A stretch of 7,808 nt of DNA, from NCBI GenBank assembly GCA_902767055.1, contig CACXFX010000026.1:1-7808 (forward strand), given 5' to 3'. The DNA comes from an uncultured Pseudomonadota bacterium. GTDB taxonomy: Bacteria; Pseudomonadota; Alphaproteobacteria; RF32; CAG-239. Below are positions 1 through 5,709 of this stretch, in pieces. The notes beneath the pieces are model-generated. The model made no database searches. It was not told where the DNA came from and saw nothing but the letters and a program-made list of their open reading frames with translations. A program made the position numbers and the translations under genes. Position 1 is the first letter of the stretch. Every line of letters begins with the position of its first letter.

Positions 1-20
1 ATAAGTACTGTTTTTTTCAT
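1..20 (-). CDS. 5' end of a truncated gene starting MKKTVL (probable exported protein)
   Basis: Only the first six codons lie in the window (ATG at 20-18, reading M-K-K-T-V-L), so the product cannot be identified. The start is supported by a good ribosome binding site, GAAGGA at 29-34 on the minus strand, eight bases ahead of the ATG. Two lysines followed by hydrophobic residues fit the beginning of a signal peptide, but this is inference from six residues. The gene lies 24 bases downstream of a terminator hairpin and its T-run, and behind a structured leader. The LRR gene at 5710 has the same arrangement. Confidence 0.5.
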
Positions 21-43
21 ATCATTTATCCTTCATTTAAATT

Positions 44-74
44 AAAAAATTTCCGTTCAATAATCAAAACGGAA
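44..74 (-). terminator. Rho-independent terminator ahead of the left-edge gene
   Basis: Read on the minus strand, TTCCGTT pairs with AACGGAA (7 bp, arms at 68-74 and 51-57) around a 10-base loop. An A and six T residues follow. The T-run lies on the minus strand only, so it stops leftward transcripts. It sits between the hairpin chain at 75-204 and the ATG at 20, so it can end either lpxK readthrough or a leader RNA, and full-length transcripts of the left-edge gene would have to pass it. Confidence 0.75.
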
Positions 75-204
75 GAGGAGCCACTAAACTGCCATCGTAC
101 AGTTTGCCTTATTCGCCACATATCTGCGCTTATCTCGACAACTCCTCATCAAGGAGTTTTATACGACGGACGTGTCTAGTGAACACCGCAACCATCTCGG
201 TTAC
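75..204 (-). ncRNA. Candidate structured leader or small RNA (minus strand)
   Basis: This stretch has no convincing reading frame but contains successive inverted repeats, given here by plus-strand position: AACC/GGTT (190-193 with 199-202); GTGT/ACAC (172-175 with 183-186); a 7-bp AACTCCT/AGGAGTT hairpin with 5-base loop (140-146 with 152-158); and a 6-bp AAACTG/CAGTTT hairpin (86-91 with 100-105). The terminator at 44-74 follows. A promoter-like sequence at 211-239 would start the RNA near 204, giving about 160 nt. On the minus strand, GAGGAG (142-147) is also complementary to CTCCTC (75-80) beside the terminator, so an alternative fold is possible. I see no tmRNA, SRP RNA, RNase P or 6S signature. 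It could equally be the leader of the left-edge gene, a free-standing small RNA or an untranslated repeat. Confidence 0.4.
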
Positions 205-210
205 GCTTTT

Positions 211-239
211 ATGATGGCATAAAAAAATTTGAAAGTCAA
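211..239 (-). promoter_or_regulatory. Promoter-like sequence for the leftward leader
   Basis: On the minus strand, TTGACT (234-239, 5 of 6 to the sigma70 -35 consensus) is followed by 17 bases and CATCAT (211-216, 4 of 6 to the -10 consensus). The predicted start is near 204. It overlaps a weak terminator-like hairpin just after lpxK, so the same bases may serve either role. The AT-rich context lowers confidence. Confidence 0.35.
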
Positions 240-241
240 AT
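221..241 (-). terminator. Weak terminator-like hairpin after lpxK
   Basis: Seven bases past the lpxK stop codon, the minus strand reads ATTTGA, a 3-base loop CTT, and TCAAAT, then six T residues. The stem is only 6 bp and AT-rich, so termination would be weak. It overlaps the promoter-like sequence at 211-239. Confidence 0.35.
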
Positions 242-247
242 AAAAAA

Positions 248-1189
248 TTAAAATCTTAAAAATTTGAGCAAAGCTTTTTGATCTTCAAACTCTGCCTTGA
301 TATGCAAAACATTAAAATCATGTTGCATATTTTTTGGAATTTTAACATAGTCTTTTGATGTTGTATAGACCGGCAAATTTTTCTTTTTTGCCTTCTTTAA
401 TATATGCTTTAATTCATCCTTGGTATAAAAATGATGATCTTCAAAATCATACGCATTTTCAATTGTTAAACCGCATTTTAAGAGTGAATTATAAAATTTT
501 TGAGGATACCCGATACCGGCAAATGCGACAACAGAGCCTTGATAGTCCGGTTTTTGTTCAACAATATTTGCCTTTAGTACGGGCTTATCTATTTTTTCTA
601 AAAGCTTTGTTTTATCTTCACCGATAAAAATAACGGCATCCGCACGTTTTAAGCCGGATTTTAAGCTTTCTCTTAACGGCCCGGCCGGAATAATTTTACC
701 GTTGCCGATGCCGAGTTCTCCGTTAAAAACCAAAAATGAAACGTCTTTTTTTAATCCCGGATTTTGAAAACCATCATCCATAATCAAAATATCCGCTCCG
801 TTTTGAATGGCAATTTTTGCAGCTTTTGCTCTGTCATGACAAACAACCGTCGGGGCAACATGACTTAAAATTAAAGGCTCATCGCCAACCTCTCGCGGCG
901 AGTGTTTTTTATTATCAACCAAGACACCGCTTAAAACACCCCCATATCCGCGTGAAATAAAAAACGGGTTTTTACCCTGTTTTTTTAAGAGCTCTCCGAG
1001 TGCCATTGATATCGGCGTTTTTCCGACGCCGCCGGCCGTAATGTTACCGACGCAAATCACCGGAACATCAGCTTGGTATCCCTTTTTGAGCTTTAAGCGC
1101 AAGGCCGTTAAAGCACCATAAAGTGCGCCAAACGGGCTTAAAAGAAAACCAAATGCGTTATTGCTTTTCCAAAATTGAGGTGTTTTCAT
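248..1189 (-). CDS. lpxK: Tetraacyldisaccharide 4'-kinase LpxK
   Basis: LpxK uses ATP to phosphorylate the 4' position of the tetraacyldisaccharide intermediate, giving lipid IVA. It is a peripheral inner-membrane enzyme of the Raetz pathway. The 313-residue length is close to the family norm. Visible motifs are the P-loop AGGVGKTP (about 52-59) after VGNIT, SRGYGG (79-84), GDEP (102-105), the Walker B-like DDGFQN (138-143) and PAGPLRE (168-174). A DFEDHHFY segment near residue 250 also fits the family. A hydrophobic stretch near the N-terminus (about 12-30) would anchor it to the membrane. It is the last gene of the DUF374-waaA-lpxK operon, starting 10 bases after the waaA stop. No clear Shine-Dalgarno sequence precedes the ATG, so translation probably depends on coupling to waaA. 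Confidence 0.95.
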   Translation of the reverse strand: MKTPQFWKSNNAFGFLLSPFGALYGALTALRLKLKKGYQADVPVICVGNITAGGVGKTPISMALGELLKKQGKNPFFISRGYGGVLSGVLVDNKKHSPREVGDEPLILSHVAPTVVCHDRAKAAKIAIQNGADILIMDDGFQNPGLKKDVSFLVFNGELGIGNGKIIPAGPLRESLKSGLKRADAVIFIGEDKTKLLEKIDKPVLKANIVEQKPDYQGSVVAFAGIGYPQKFYNSLLKCGLTIENAYDFEDHHFYTKDELKHILKKAKKKNLPVYTTSKDYVKIPKNMQHDFNVLHIKAEFEDQKALLKFLRF

Positions 1190-1199
1190 TTAATAAAAA

Positions 1200-2465
1200 C
1201 TATTTCAAATATTCTTTAACCGTATCCACAATACCATCCAAAACTTTGGCTTCGCTTGTTGCCCAATTATAGGCAAGATTACGCTTTTCTTCCAAAAGTT
1301 CGGGATAACTCAAAAGCTCTTGAACTTTGTCAATCAATTCCAAAACGTCATTGACCTCAATGACGGCATTTGCATTGCGTGCTCTGTTCATCGCATCGGT
1401 AAAGTTGAACATATGCGGACCGACAATCGTCGCATCTTTATATCTTGAGGGTTCCATAAAGTTTTGTCCGCCGTGGGGAATCAATGAACCGCCGATAAAT
1501 ACGATATTAATCAACTCGTAGAAAATACCAAGTTCACCGATTGTGTCAGCGATATAAACATCTGTTGAAGGCGTAATTTCTTCATCTTTGGAACGAAGTG
1601 CAACATTAAGACCATAGTCATTTTTAAGTTTTTCTTGGATTTCAATACCTCTGTGCGGATGACGTGGTACAATAACCGTCAGTAAATTCGGTACTTTTTT
1701 GGCCAAATCTTTTAAAAAACGTCCGATTTTCGCTTCCTCATCATCATGAGTCGAAGACACAAGCCAAACGGGCCGCCCTTCAAACCATGCTTGTAATTTT
1801 GCTTTTTTAGCCTCGTCCACCGGAAGCGGTAAACCTGCATATTTTAGATTACCGAGACTTGCCGTTTTTTTGGCACCCAGAACTTGAAGACGGCGTGTAT
1901 CCTCATCCGACTGGCCAAGACACAAGGTAAAACAATCCAAAATTTGACGAATGGCGAATTCAAACTGTTGCCAACGACGAAAAGATTTATTCGACACACG
2001 CCCATTGACCAAAATCAACGGAATATTGCGACGTTTGATCGTCGAGAGCATTGCCGGCCAAAATTCAGACTCAAACCACAAAACCAAATCCGGTTTCCAG
2101 TGACGAATAAAACGTGCGGCATAAAGCGGATGTTCAAGCGGAAAATACTGATGAAATGCACGATCGGGCAATCTTTTGGCCATCACTTCGGCAGAGGTAA
2201 CTGTCCCCGTCGTGACCATAATATGTAAATCGGGATAAATTTCCAAAAGTTTTGTGATTAAAGGCAACATTGATACCGCCTCGCCAACCGAAGCACCATG
2301 CATCCAAATCAACTTTCCTTTCGGGCGAGGCATCGAAGCTTTGCTGATACGCTCATTGAAGCGGTTCAAATCCTCTTTCCCGTTCTTTTTGCGCTTTTCG
2401 ATATAGCGATTAAGCGCCAGAGGATACATCATGGTAAGTACAGCTTTATAGAATTTTAAGAGCAT
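1200..2465 (-). CDS. waaA: 3-deoxy-D-manno-octulosonic acid (Kdo) transferase WaaA
   Basis: WaaA (KdtA) transfers Kdo from CMP-Kdo to lipid IVA at the cytoplasmic face of the inner membrane, the first step of LPS core assembly. The 421-residue protein has the full family layout. There is an N-terminal hydrophobic anchor (about 1-20). The N-terminal GT domain has HGASVGE (56-62), whose Glu is the expected catalytic base. The linker region has PLEHP and WFESEFWP, then VNGRVSNKSFRRW. The C-terminal GT-B domain has FIGGSL, HGGQN and MEP (about 322-340), which bind the sugar nucleotide. The start is supported by AAAGGA at 2473-2478, seven bases upstream. It lies 18 bases downstream of the DUF374 gene and 10 bases upstream of lpxK, an order seen in other alphaproteobacteria. 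Whether it adds one Kdo or two cannot be told from the sequence. Confidence 0.96.
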   Translation of the reverse strand: MLLKFYKAVLTMMYPLALNRYIEKRKKNGKEDLNRFNERISKASMPRPKGKLIWMHGASVGEAVSMLPLITKLLEIYPDLHIMVTTGTVTSAEVMAKRLPDRAFHQYFPLEHPLYAARFIRHWKPDLVLWFESEFWPAMLSTIKRRNIPLILVNGRVSNKSFRRWQQFEFAIRQILDCFTLCLGQSDEDTRRLQVLGAKKTASLGNLKYAGLPLPVDEAKKAKLQAWFEGRPVWLVSSTHDDEEAKIGRFLKDLAKKVPNLLTVIVPRHPHRGIEIQEKLKNDYGLNVALRSKDEEITPSTDVYIADTIGELGIFYELINIVFIGGSLIPHGGQNFMEPSRYKDATIVGPHMFNFTDAMNRARNANAVIEVNDVLELIDKVQELLSYPELLEEKRNLAYNWATSEAKVLDGIVDTVKEYLK

Positions 2466-2483
2466 TTCTTAGTCCTTTCTTTG

Positions 2484-3206
2484 TTATTGTTTTATCCTTT
2501 TGCGAGGTAGATTCCCCTTTGTGATTTTGGGTAAATTTAATTCTCTGTCCAGTTGCCAGGTTAAGTTGTTCATCTCATCTTCAATTTGTTGACGATAATC
2601 TTCCAATTTTTCTTTTGGCGTATTTTTAGGTATAAAAAACGGCTTTGTTACGGCGACAATCCCTTTTTGAAACGGAAGCGGTAACATCATCTGATCCCAA
2701 CTCTTACCCAAAATTTTTGAATTTGCGATAGAATAAGTCATCCCGATAATCGGTTTGCCTGTTGTTTTAGCATAATAAATCGGACTCATCGACATTGTCA
2801 TCGACGGACCGCGCGGACCATCCGGAATAATTGCAATACTCGCATTATTCTTAAGTTCACGAAGCAATTTGACCGCCGCCGCACGCGGATGTTCATTCGT
2901 CGAGCCGCTGATATTTTCAATTCCGAAACGTTTAAGCAACCCGGCAATAAGCTGTCCGTCGCGATGTGGCGACACAAGTGCCGATAACTTTGAACACCTG
3001 TTCCAAAAATAAGGGGCAAATGCGATACGCCCGTGCCATGCAACAAAAATAACAGCTTTATGCTCTGCCAGATTTTCATAAAAAACATTAATATCGCGCT
3101 TTTCCCAACGGGTTGTCAAAGCCACAAAACGCACGTACCAATAGCAAAAAAAACTTGCGATACGTGTGGCATACACCGATTTTGAAATTTTTTTAAAAAA
3201 GCACAT
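2484..3206 (-). CDS. DUF374 lysophospholipid acyltransferase-family protein, LpxJ-like
   Basis: This 240-residue protein has the DUF374 hallmarks: WHGR (57-60), the family's counterpart of the acyltransferase HX4D motif; SPHRDG (79-84); GST (101-103); and IPDGPRGP (127-134). A hydrophobic segment at about 15-32 probably anchors it in the inner membrane. DUF374 includes LpxJ, a non-canonical late acyltransferase of lipid A in Campylobacterota. Being first in an operon with waaA and lpxK, it most likely acylates Kdo-lipid A or a precursor; that role is inference. No canonical LpxL/LpxM acyltransferase is in the window. The ATG is preceded by only a weak GGA at 3213-3215, and an upstream promoter gives a short 5' untranslated region. 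Alternative: another phospholipid or lipoprotein acyltransferase. Confidence 0.85.
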   Translation of the reverse strand: MCFFKKISKSVYATRIASFFCYWYVRFVALTTRWEKRDINVFYENLAEHKAVIFVAWHGRIAFAPYFWNRCSKLSALVSPHRDGQLIAGLLKRFGIENISGSTNEHPRAAAVKLLRELKNNASIAIIPDGPRGPSMTMSMSPIYYAKTTGKPIIGMTYSIANSKILGKSWDQMMLPLPFQKGIVAVTKPFFIPKNTPKEKLEDYRQQIEDEMNNLTWQLDRELNLPKITKGNLPRKRIKQ

Positions 3207-3241
3207 AAAAGTCCGTCATCAAATACACAAACAATAGTCGC

Positions 3242-3269
3242 ATTATAAAGGTTTTTTGCATATTGCCAA
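3242..3269 (-). promoter_or_regulatory. Sigma70-type promoter for the DUF374-waaA-lpxK operon
   Basis: On the minus strand, TTGGCA (3264-3269, 5 of 6 to consensus) is followed by a 16-base spacer and a perfect TATAAT (3242-3247). Transcription would start near 3235, about 30 bases before the DUF374 start codon. It lies in the 132-base gap between ftsY and the DUF374 gene, so the lipid A cluster has its own promoter. Any terminator after ftsY is weak: a 3-bp GCC/GGC hairpin followed by seven T residues. Some readthrough from ftsY is therefore likely. Confidence 0.7.
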
Positions 3270-3338
3270 GCAAAAAAATGCCTTTGGGCGATAACATAAC
3301 AACATATTTTGTTACAAATAATGACAGAGTTTTTTACT

Positions 3339-4250
3339 TTATAACCCGATTAAATTTTTGGCATAATCGTCAGCTTTGAAAACATCCAAATCTTCGACTT
3401 TTTCGCCGATGCCGATAAAATAAACGGGAGTCGGATTTTCTTTGGCAATCATTGCTAAGATGCCTCCCTTTGAGCTGCCGTCCAATTTTGTAACGACAAG
3501 GCCGTTGACATCAACAATTTGTTTAAAAACTTCAACTTGGCTGACAGCATTTTGCCCCGTCGTTGCATCCAGGCTTAAAAGTGTCAAATGCGGCGCATCA
3601 GGTATGACTTTTTTAATGACGCGGACAATTTTTTTGAGCTCTTCCATCAACCCCGTTTTATTTTGCAATCGTCCTGCCGTATCGATAAAAACCACATCAT
3701 CACCACGTTTGATAGCCGCGTTTAAGCTGTCATAGCACAGGCCTGCACTGTCCGCACCGAAATCTGCCTTAAACACATGTGCGTTCGTGCGAAAACCCCA
3801 CGCTTGCAGCTGTTCCACCGCAGCGGCACGGAATGTATCCCCCGCAATAAATGAAACTTTTTTACCTTGAGCGACCAATTGAGCGCCGAGTTTACCGATT
3901 GTTGTCGTTTTCCCCGCACCATTGACCCCAACCATTAAAACAACGTATGGCTTTTTTCCCTCTACCTCAAAATTTGCCTCAAGCGGTCTTAAAAGCTCGG
4001 CAATTTTTTGTGACAAGGCCTCTTTAATTTCTGTTTGATCGACTTCTTTATCAAATTTTTTATCAGAAAAATCTTTGATAATTTCGCTACTTGCCTGAAC
4101 ACCGATATCTGCTGAAATCAAAAGCTCTTCAAGTTCTTCAAGCAAAGCATCATCGACTTTTTTTCTTAATACAATATCTTTGATACCCTCTGAAATTTTA
4201 TCAGATGTTTTCTTCAATCCCAAACCGAGTTTTTCAAAAAAATTAATCAT
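3339..4250 (-). CDS. ftsY: Signal recognition particle receptor FtsY
   Basis: FtsY is the SRP-receptor GTPase. It docks ribosome-nascent chain-SRP complexes at the inner membrane for co-translational insertion. The 303-residue protein is an NG core. The N domain (about 1-95) is helical, and the G domain shows G1 GVNGAGKT (108-115), GDTFRAAA (137-144), DTAGR (190-194), TKLD (254-257) and the closing GIGEKVEDLDVF (280-291). The long acidic A domain of enterobacterial FtsY is absent. Only a short amphipathic N-terminus (MINFFEKLGLGLKKTSD) precedes the N domain and probably serves as the lipid-binding element. Its ATG overlaps the mtaB stop as ATGA (4247-4250), and no strong Shine-Dalgarno is visible, which points to translational coupling. 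Confidence 0.97.
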   Translation of the reverse strand: MINFFEKLGLGLKKTSDKISEGIKDIVLRKKVDDALLEELEELLISADIGVQASSEIIKDFSDKKFDKEVDQTEIKEALSQKIAELLRPLEANFEVEGKKPYVVLMVGVNGAGKTTTIGKLGAQLVAQGKKVSFIAGDTFRAAAVEQLQAWGFRTNAHVFKADFGADSAGLCYDSLNAAIKRGDDVVFIDTAGRLQNKTGLMEELKKIVRVIKKVIPDAPHLTLLSLDATTGQNAVSQVEVFKQIVDVNGLVVTKLDGSSKGGILAMIAKENPTPVYFIGIGEKVEDLDVFKADDYAKNLIGL

Positions 4251-5290
4251 TTTATATTCTTTCTCAAATTACGTAAAACTTCAGCACGACGGCGACGAAT
4301 ATGCATGTCAATCTGTTCCATTTTTGCCGCCAAAGTGCCATCGCGCTCACAATACGGAAAAACGTGCAGTTTGTCAATACCGGCCTCATCAACCAACTTA
4401 CATGTGTTTTCGAAAGCTTCATCTGTTTCAAACGGAAAACCGCAAATAAAATCAGCACCGAAAGTCGCATCTTTTCTTAAATTTCTGATTTTGTTGCACA
4501 AATCAATGACGTCCGCTCTTCTGTGGCGACGCGCCATTTTTTTTAAAACAAAATCATCCCCCGATTGTACGGAAAGGTGAAAATAAGGTAGAATCTTTTG
4601 ATTTTCACCGATTAAGGCAATCAAATCATCATCAACCGCAGCCGGATCAAGCGAACCGAATGAAAGCTCCGTCAAATCGGGGACATTTTCCAACAGTGCG
4701 CGTACAACATTTGAAAGTCCGTATTGATATGAGCATATATCCACACCGGTTAAACAGATTTTTGTCAGTCCGTTTTGAACCAAAACCTTGACTTGCGCAA
4801 CAACATCTTCAATCGGCGCCGATCGCGATTTTCCTCTGGCATAAGGGACAATACAATACGTACAACGATGATTGCACCCCTGCTGTATCTGCACAAAAGC
4901 TTTTTGACGACCCTCAAACCCGGTAATCATATATCCGTCGATACGATTTTCCTCCATAATATTGCCCGATTTGACCTTCACACCATCGCTAAGAGCAAGA
5001 TATTTTTCAATATCGGCTTTTTCTTTATTGCCCAAAACAAGATCAACTTCTTGCATTTTTAAAAACGAATCGGCATGAACTTCGGCAGAACAACCGGTGA
5101 CCACAATTCTGGCATTCGGGTTTTCTTTTTTTAGTTTGCGAACGGCCTGTCTGCATTGTCTTTCAGCCTCGCTTGTCACGGCACAGGTATTGACTACGAT
5201 TAAATCATCGGAAAACGCATGAAGCTTTTCTTGTATGACTTCAGACTCAAAGGCATTCAAACGACAACCGAATGTCACAACTTTAACCAT
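4247..5290 (-). CDS. mtaB: tRNA N6-threonylcarbamoyladenosine methylthiotransferase MtaB, lacking a TRAM domain
   Basis: MtaB is a radical-SAM enzyme that converts t6A37 to ms2t6A37 in ANN-decoding tRNAs. The N-terminal methylthiotransferase domain supplies three cluster cysteines: C9 (in TFGCRLNAFESE), C36 (NTCAVTSEAE) and C67 (TGCSAE). The radical-SAM cluster motif CNHRCTYC gives C139, C143 and C146, and LTGVDICSYQYG follows at about 180-191. These motifs separate MtaB from MiaB and RimO. The protein stops at 347 residues, just after a basic RRRRAEVLRNLRK helix. Typical members exceed 400 residues and end in an RNA-binding TRAM domain, which is missing here. The stop overlaps the ftsY start, so the short form seems to be the native gene end and not a sequence break. 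The ribosome binding site is AAGGA at 5297-5301, six bases before the ATG. Confidence 0.93.
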   Translation of the reverse strand: MVKVVTFGCRLNAFESEVIQEKLHAFSDDLIVVNTCAVTSEAERQCRQAVRKLKKENPNARIVVTGCSAEVHADSFLKMQEVDLVLGNKEKADIEKYLALSDGVKVKSGNIMEENRIDGYMITGFEGRQKAFVQIQQGCNHRCTYCIVPYARGKSRSAPIEDVVAQVKVLVQNGLTKICLTGVDICSYQYGLSNVVRALLENVPDLTELSFGSLDPAAVDDDLIALIGENQKILPYFHLSVQSGDDFVLKKMARRHRRADVIDLCNKIRNLRKDATFGADFICGFPFETDEAFENTCKLVDEAGIDKLHVFPYCERDGTLAAKMEQIDMHIRRRRAEVLRNLRKNIK

Positions 5291-5326
5291 ATATTTTCCT
5301 TAAAACCCAAATGAATATTTTTCCTC

Positions 5327-5355
5327 AAAATAGGCTTAAAAAATAATGTTGTCAA
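5327..5355 (-). promoter_or_regulatory. Sigma70-type promoter for mtaB-ftsY
   Basis: On the minus strand a perfect TTGACA (5350-5355) is followed by 17 bases and TATTTT (5327-5332, 4 of 6 to the -10 consensus). The start would fall near 5320, about 30 bases upstream of the mtaB ATG. The -35 box lies inside the palindrome at 5342-5362, so a protein bound there would block the promoter. Confidence 0.65.
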
Positions 5356-5362
5356 CATTATT
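5342..5362. repeat. 21-bp palindrome with 10-bp arms (candidate operator)
   Basis: AATAATGTTG (5342-5351) and CAACATTATT (5353-5362) are perfect inverted repeats around a single base. The palindrome covers the -35 box of the leftward mtaB promoter and lies about 36 bases upstream of the rightward promoter's -35 box. There is no adjacent GC-rich stem with a T-run, so it does not look like a terminator. It is best read as a binding site for a dimeric repressor. The regulator is not identifiable from the sequence. Confidence 0.55.
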
Positions 5363-5397
5363 GAATGAAGTGTTTGGTACATTTTTGCATTTTTTGT

Positions 5398-5426
5398 TTG
5401 ACATTTTCAATGTCATATGGCAAAAT
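5398..5426 (+). promoter_or_regulatory. Sigma70-type promoter for the rightward leader
   Basis: A perfect TTGACA (5398-5403) is followed by exactly 17 bases and CAAAAT (5421-5426, 4 of 6 to consensus). The predicted start is near 5433, immediately before a 10-bp hairpin, as expected for an RNA beginning with a protective stem. An inverted repeat, TGACATT (5399-5405) and AATGTCA (5409-5415), overlaps the -35 box and spacer and could be an operator. Confidence 0.65.
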
Positions 5427-5504
5427 AAAAACAGATAAAAGAGGCAACTCTTTTATCAAGTGTCCGGTTGGGCACGGGGCTTTGAAATAGCTTTTAACAG
5501 ATTG

Positions 5505-5527
5505 CAGTGAGGATAACACTGTTTTTT
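5505..5527 (+). terminator. Possible early terminator inside the leader
   Basis: CAGTG (5505-5509) and CACTG (5517-5521) form a 5-bp stem with a 7-base loop, followed directly by six T residues (5522-5527). The stem is short, so termination may be partial. If used, it would release an RNA of about 95 nt from the promoter at 5398-5426. Confidence 0.4.
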
Positions 5528-5657
5528 GGTGTTGTTTTTTTATTTTAAAACAACATTTATCCCCGAAATTTCAGTTGGGGAGCCGATGGCGGATGTTCAG
5601 GATTTTTTTCTAAAGGCTATCGGAGTCATTTCAATCTGTATGATTATTTCACTCCCC

Positions 5658-5686
5658 GCCGCTCATCAAAGACGCGGCCTTTTTTT
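5658..5686 (+). terminator. Terminator just before the LRR gene
   Basis: GCCGC (5658-5662) pairs with GCGGC (5674-5678) around an 11-base loop, followed by C and seven T residues. The LRR ribosome binding site begins 13 bases later, which leaves no room for a convincing separate promoter. Expression of the LRR gene therefore seems to need readthrough. CCGCC (5656-5660) can pair instead with GGCGG (5588-5592), which would disrupt this stem and act as an antiterminator. Confidence 0.7.
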
Positions 5687-5709
5687 GTTTAATAATACGG
5701 AGAAAATAT

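Larger units (their letters stand above)
5433..5686 (+). ncRNA. Candidate structured leader or small RNA upstream of the LRR gene
   Basis: This non-coding stretch of about 250 nt starts at a good promoter and is a chain of hairpins. HP1 pairs GATAAAAGAG (5434-5443) with CTCTTTTATC (5448-5457), 10 bp with a GCAA tetraloop. HP2 pairs GTGTCC with GGGCAC (5460-5465 with 5470-5475, one wobble). HP3 at 5505-5527 resembles an early terminator. HP4 pairs GTTGTTTT (5531-5538) with AAAACAAC (5547-5554). GGGG (5577-5580) can pair either with CCCC (5561-5564) or, as part of GGGGAG (5577-5582), with CTCCCC (5652-5657). CCGAT (5583-5587) can pair with ATCGG (5619-5623) inside the second fold. A terminator at 5658-5686 ends it 23 bases before the LRR start. 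Mutually exclusive pairings next to a terminator suggest an attenuator or riboswitch-type leader. A stand-alone RNA is the alternative. I recognise no known family. Confidence 0.5.

Noticed and set aside
44..204. 6S RNA, SRP RNA, tmRNA or RNase P RNA
   Set aside because: The length and terminator would suit a small RNA, but the ends do not pair into a closing stem and none of the conserved signature sequences of these RNAs is visible.
1884..2228. Plus-strand open frame of 114 codons opposite waaA
   Set aside because: It is the antisense shadow of a well-conserved coding gene, with no ribosome binding site and no family resemblance.
3270..3338. A clear terminator after ftsY
   Set aside because: Only a 3-bp GCC/GGC stem precedes the seven T residues on the minus strand, which is too weak to call with confidence.
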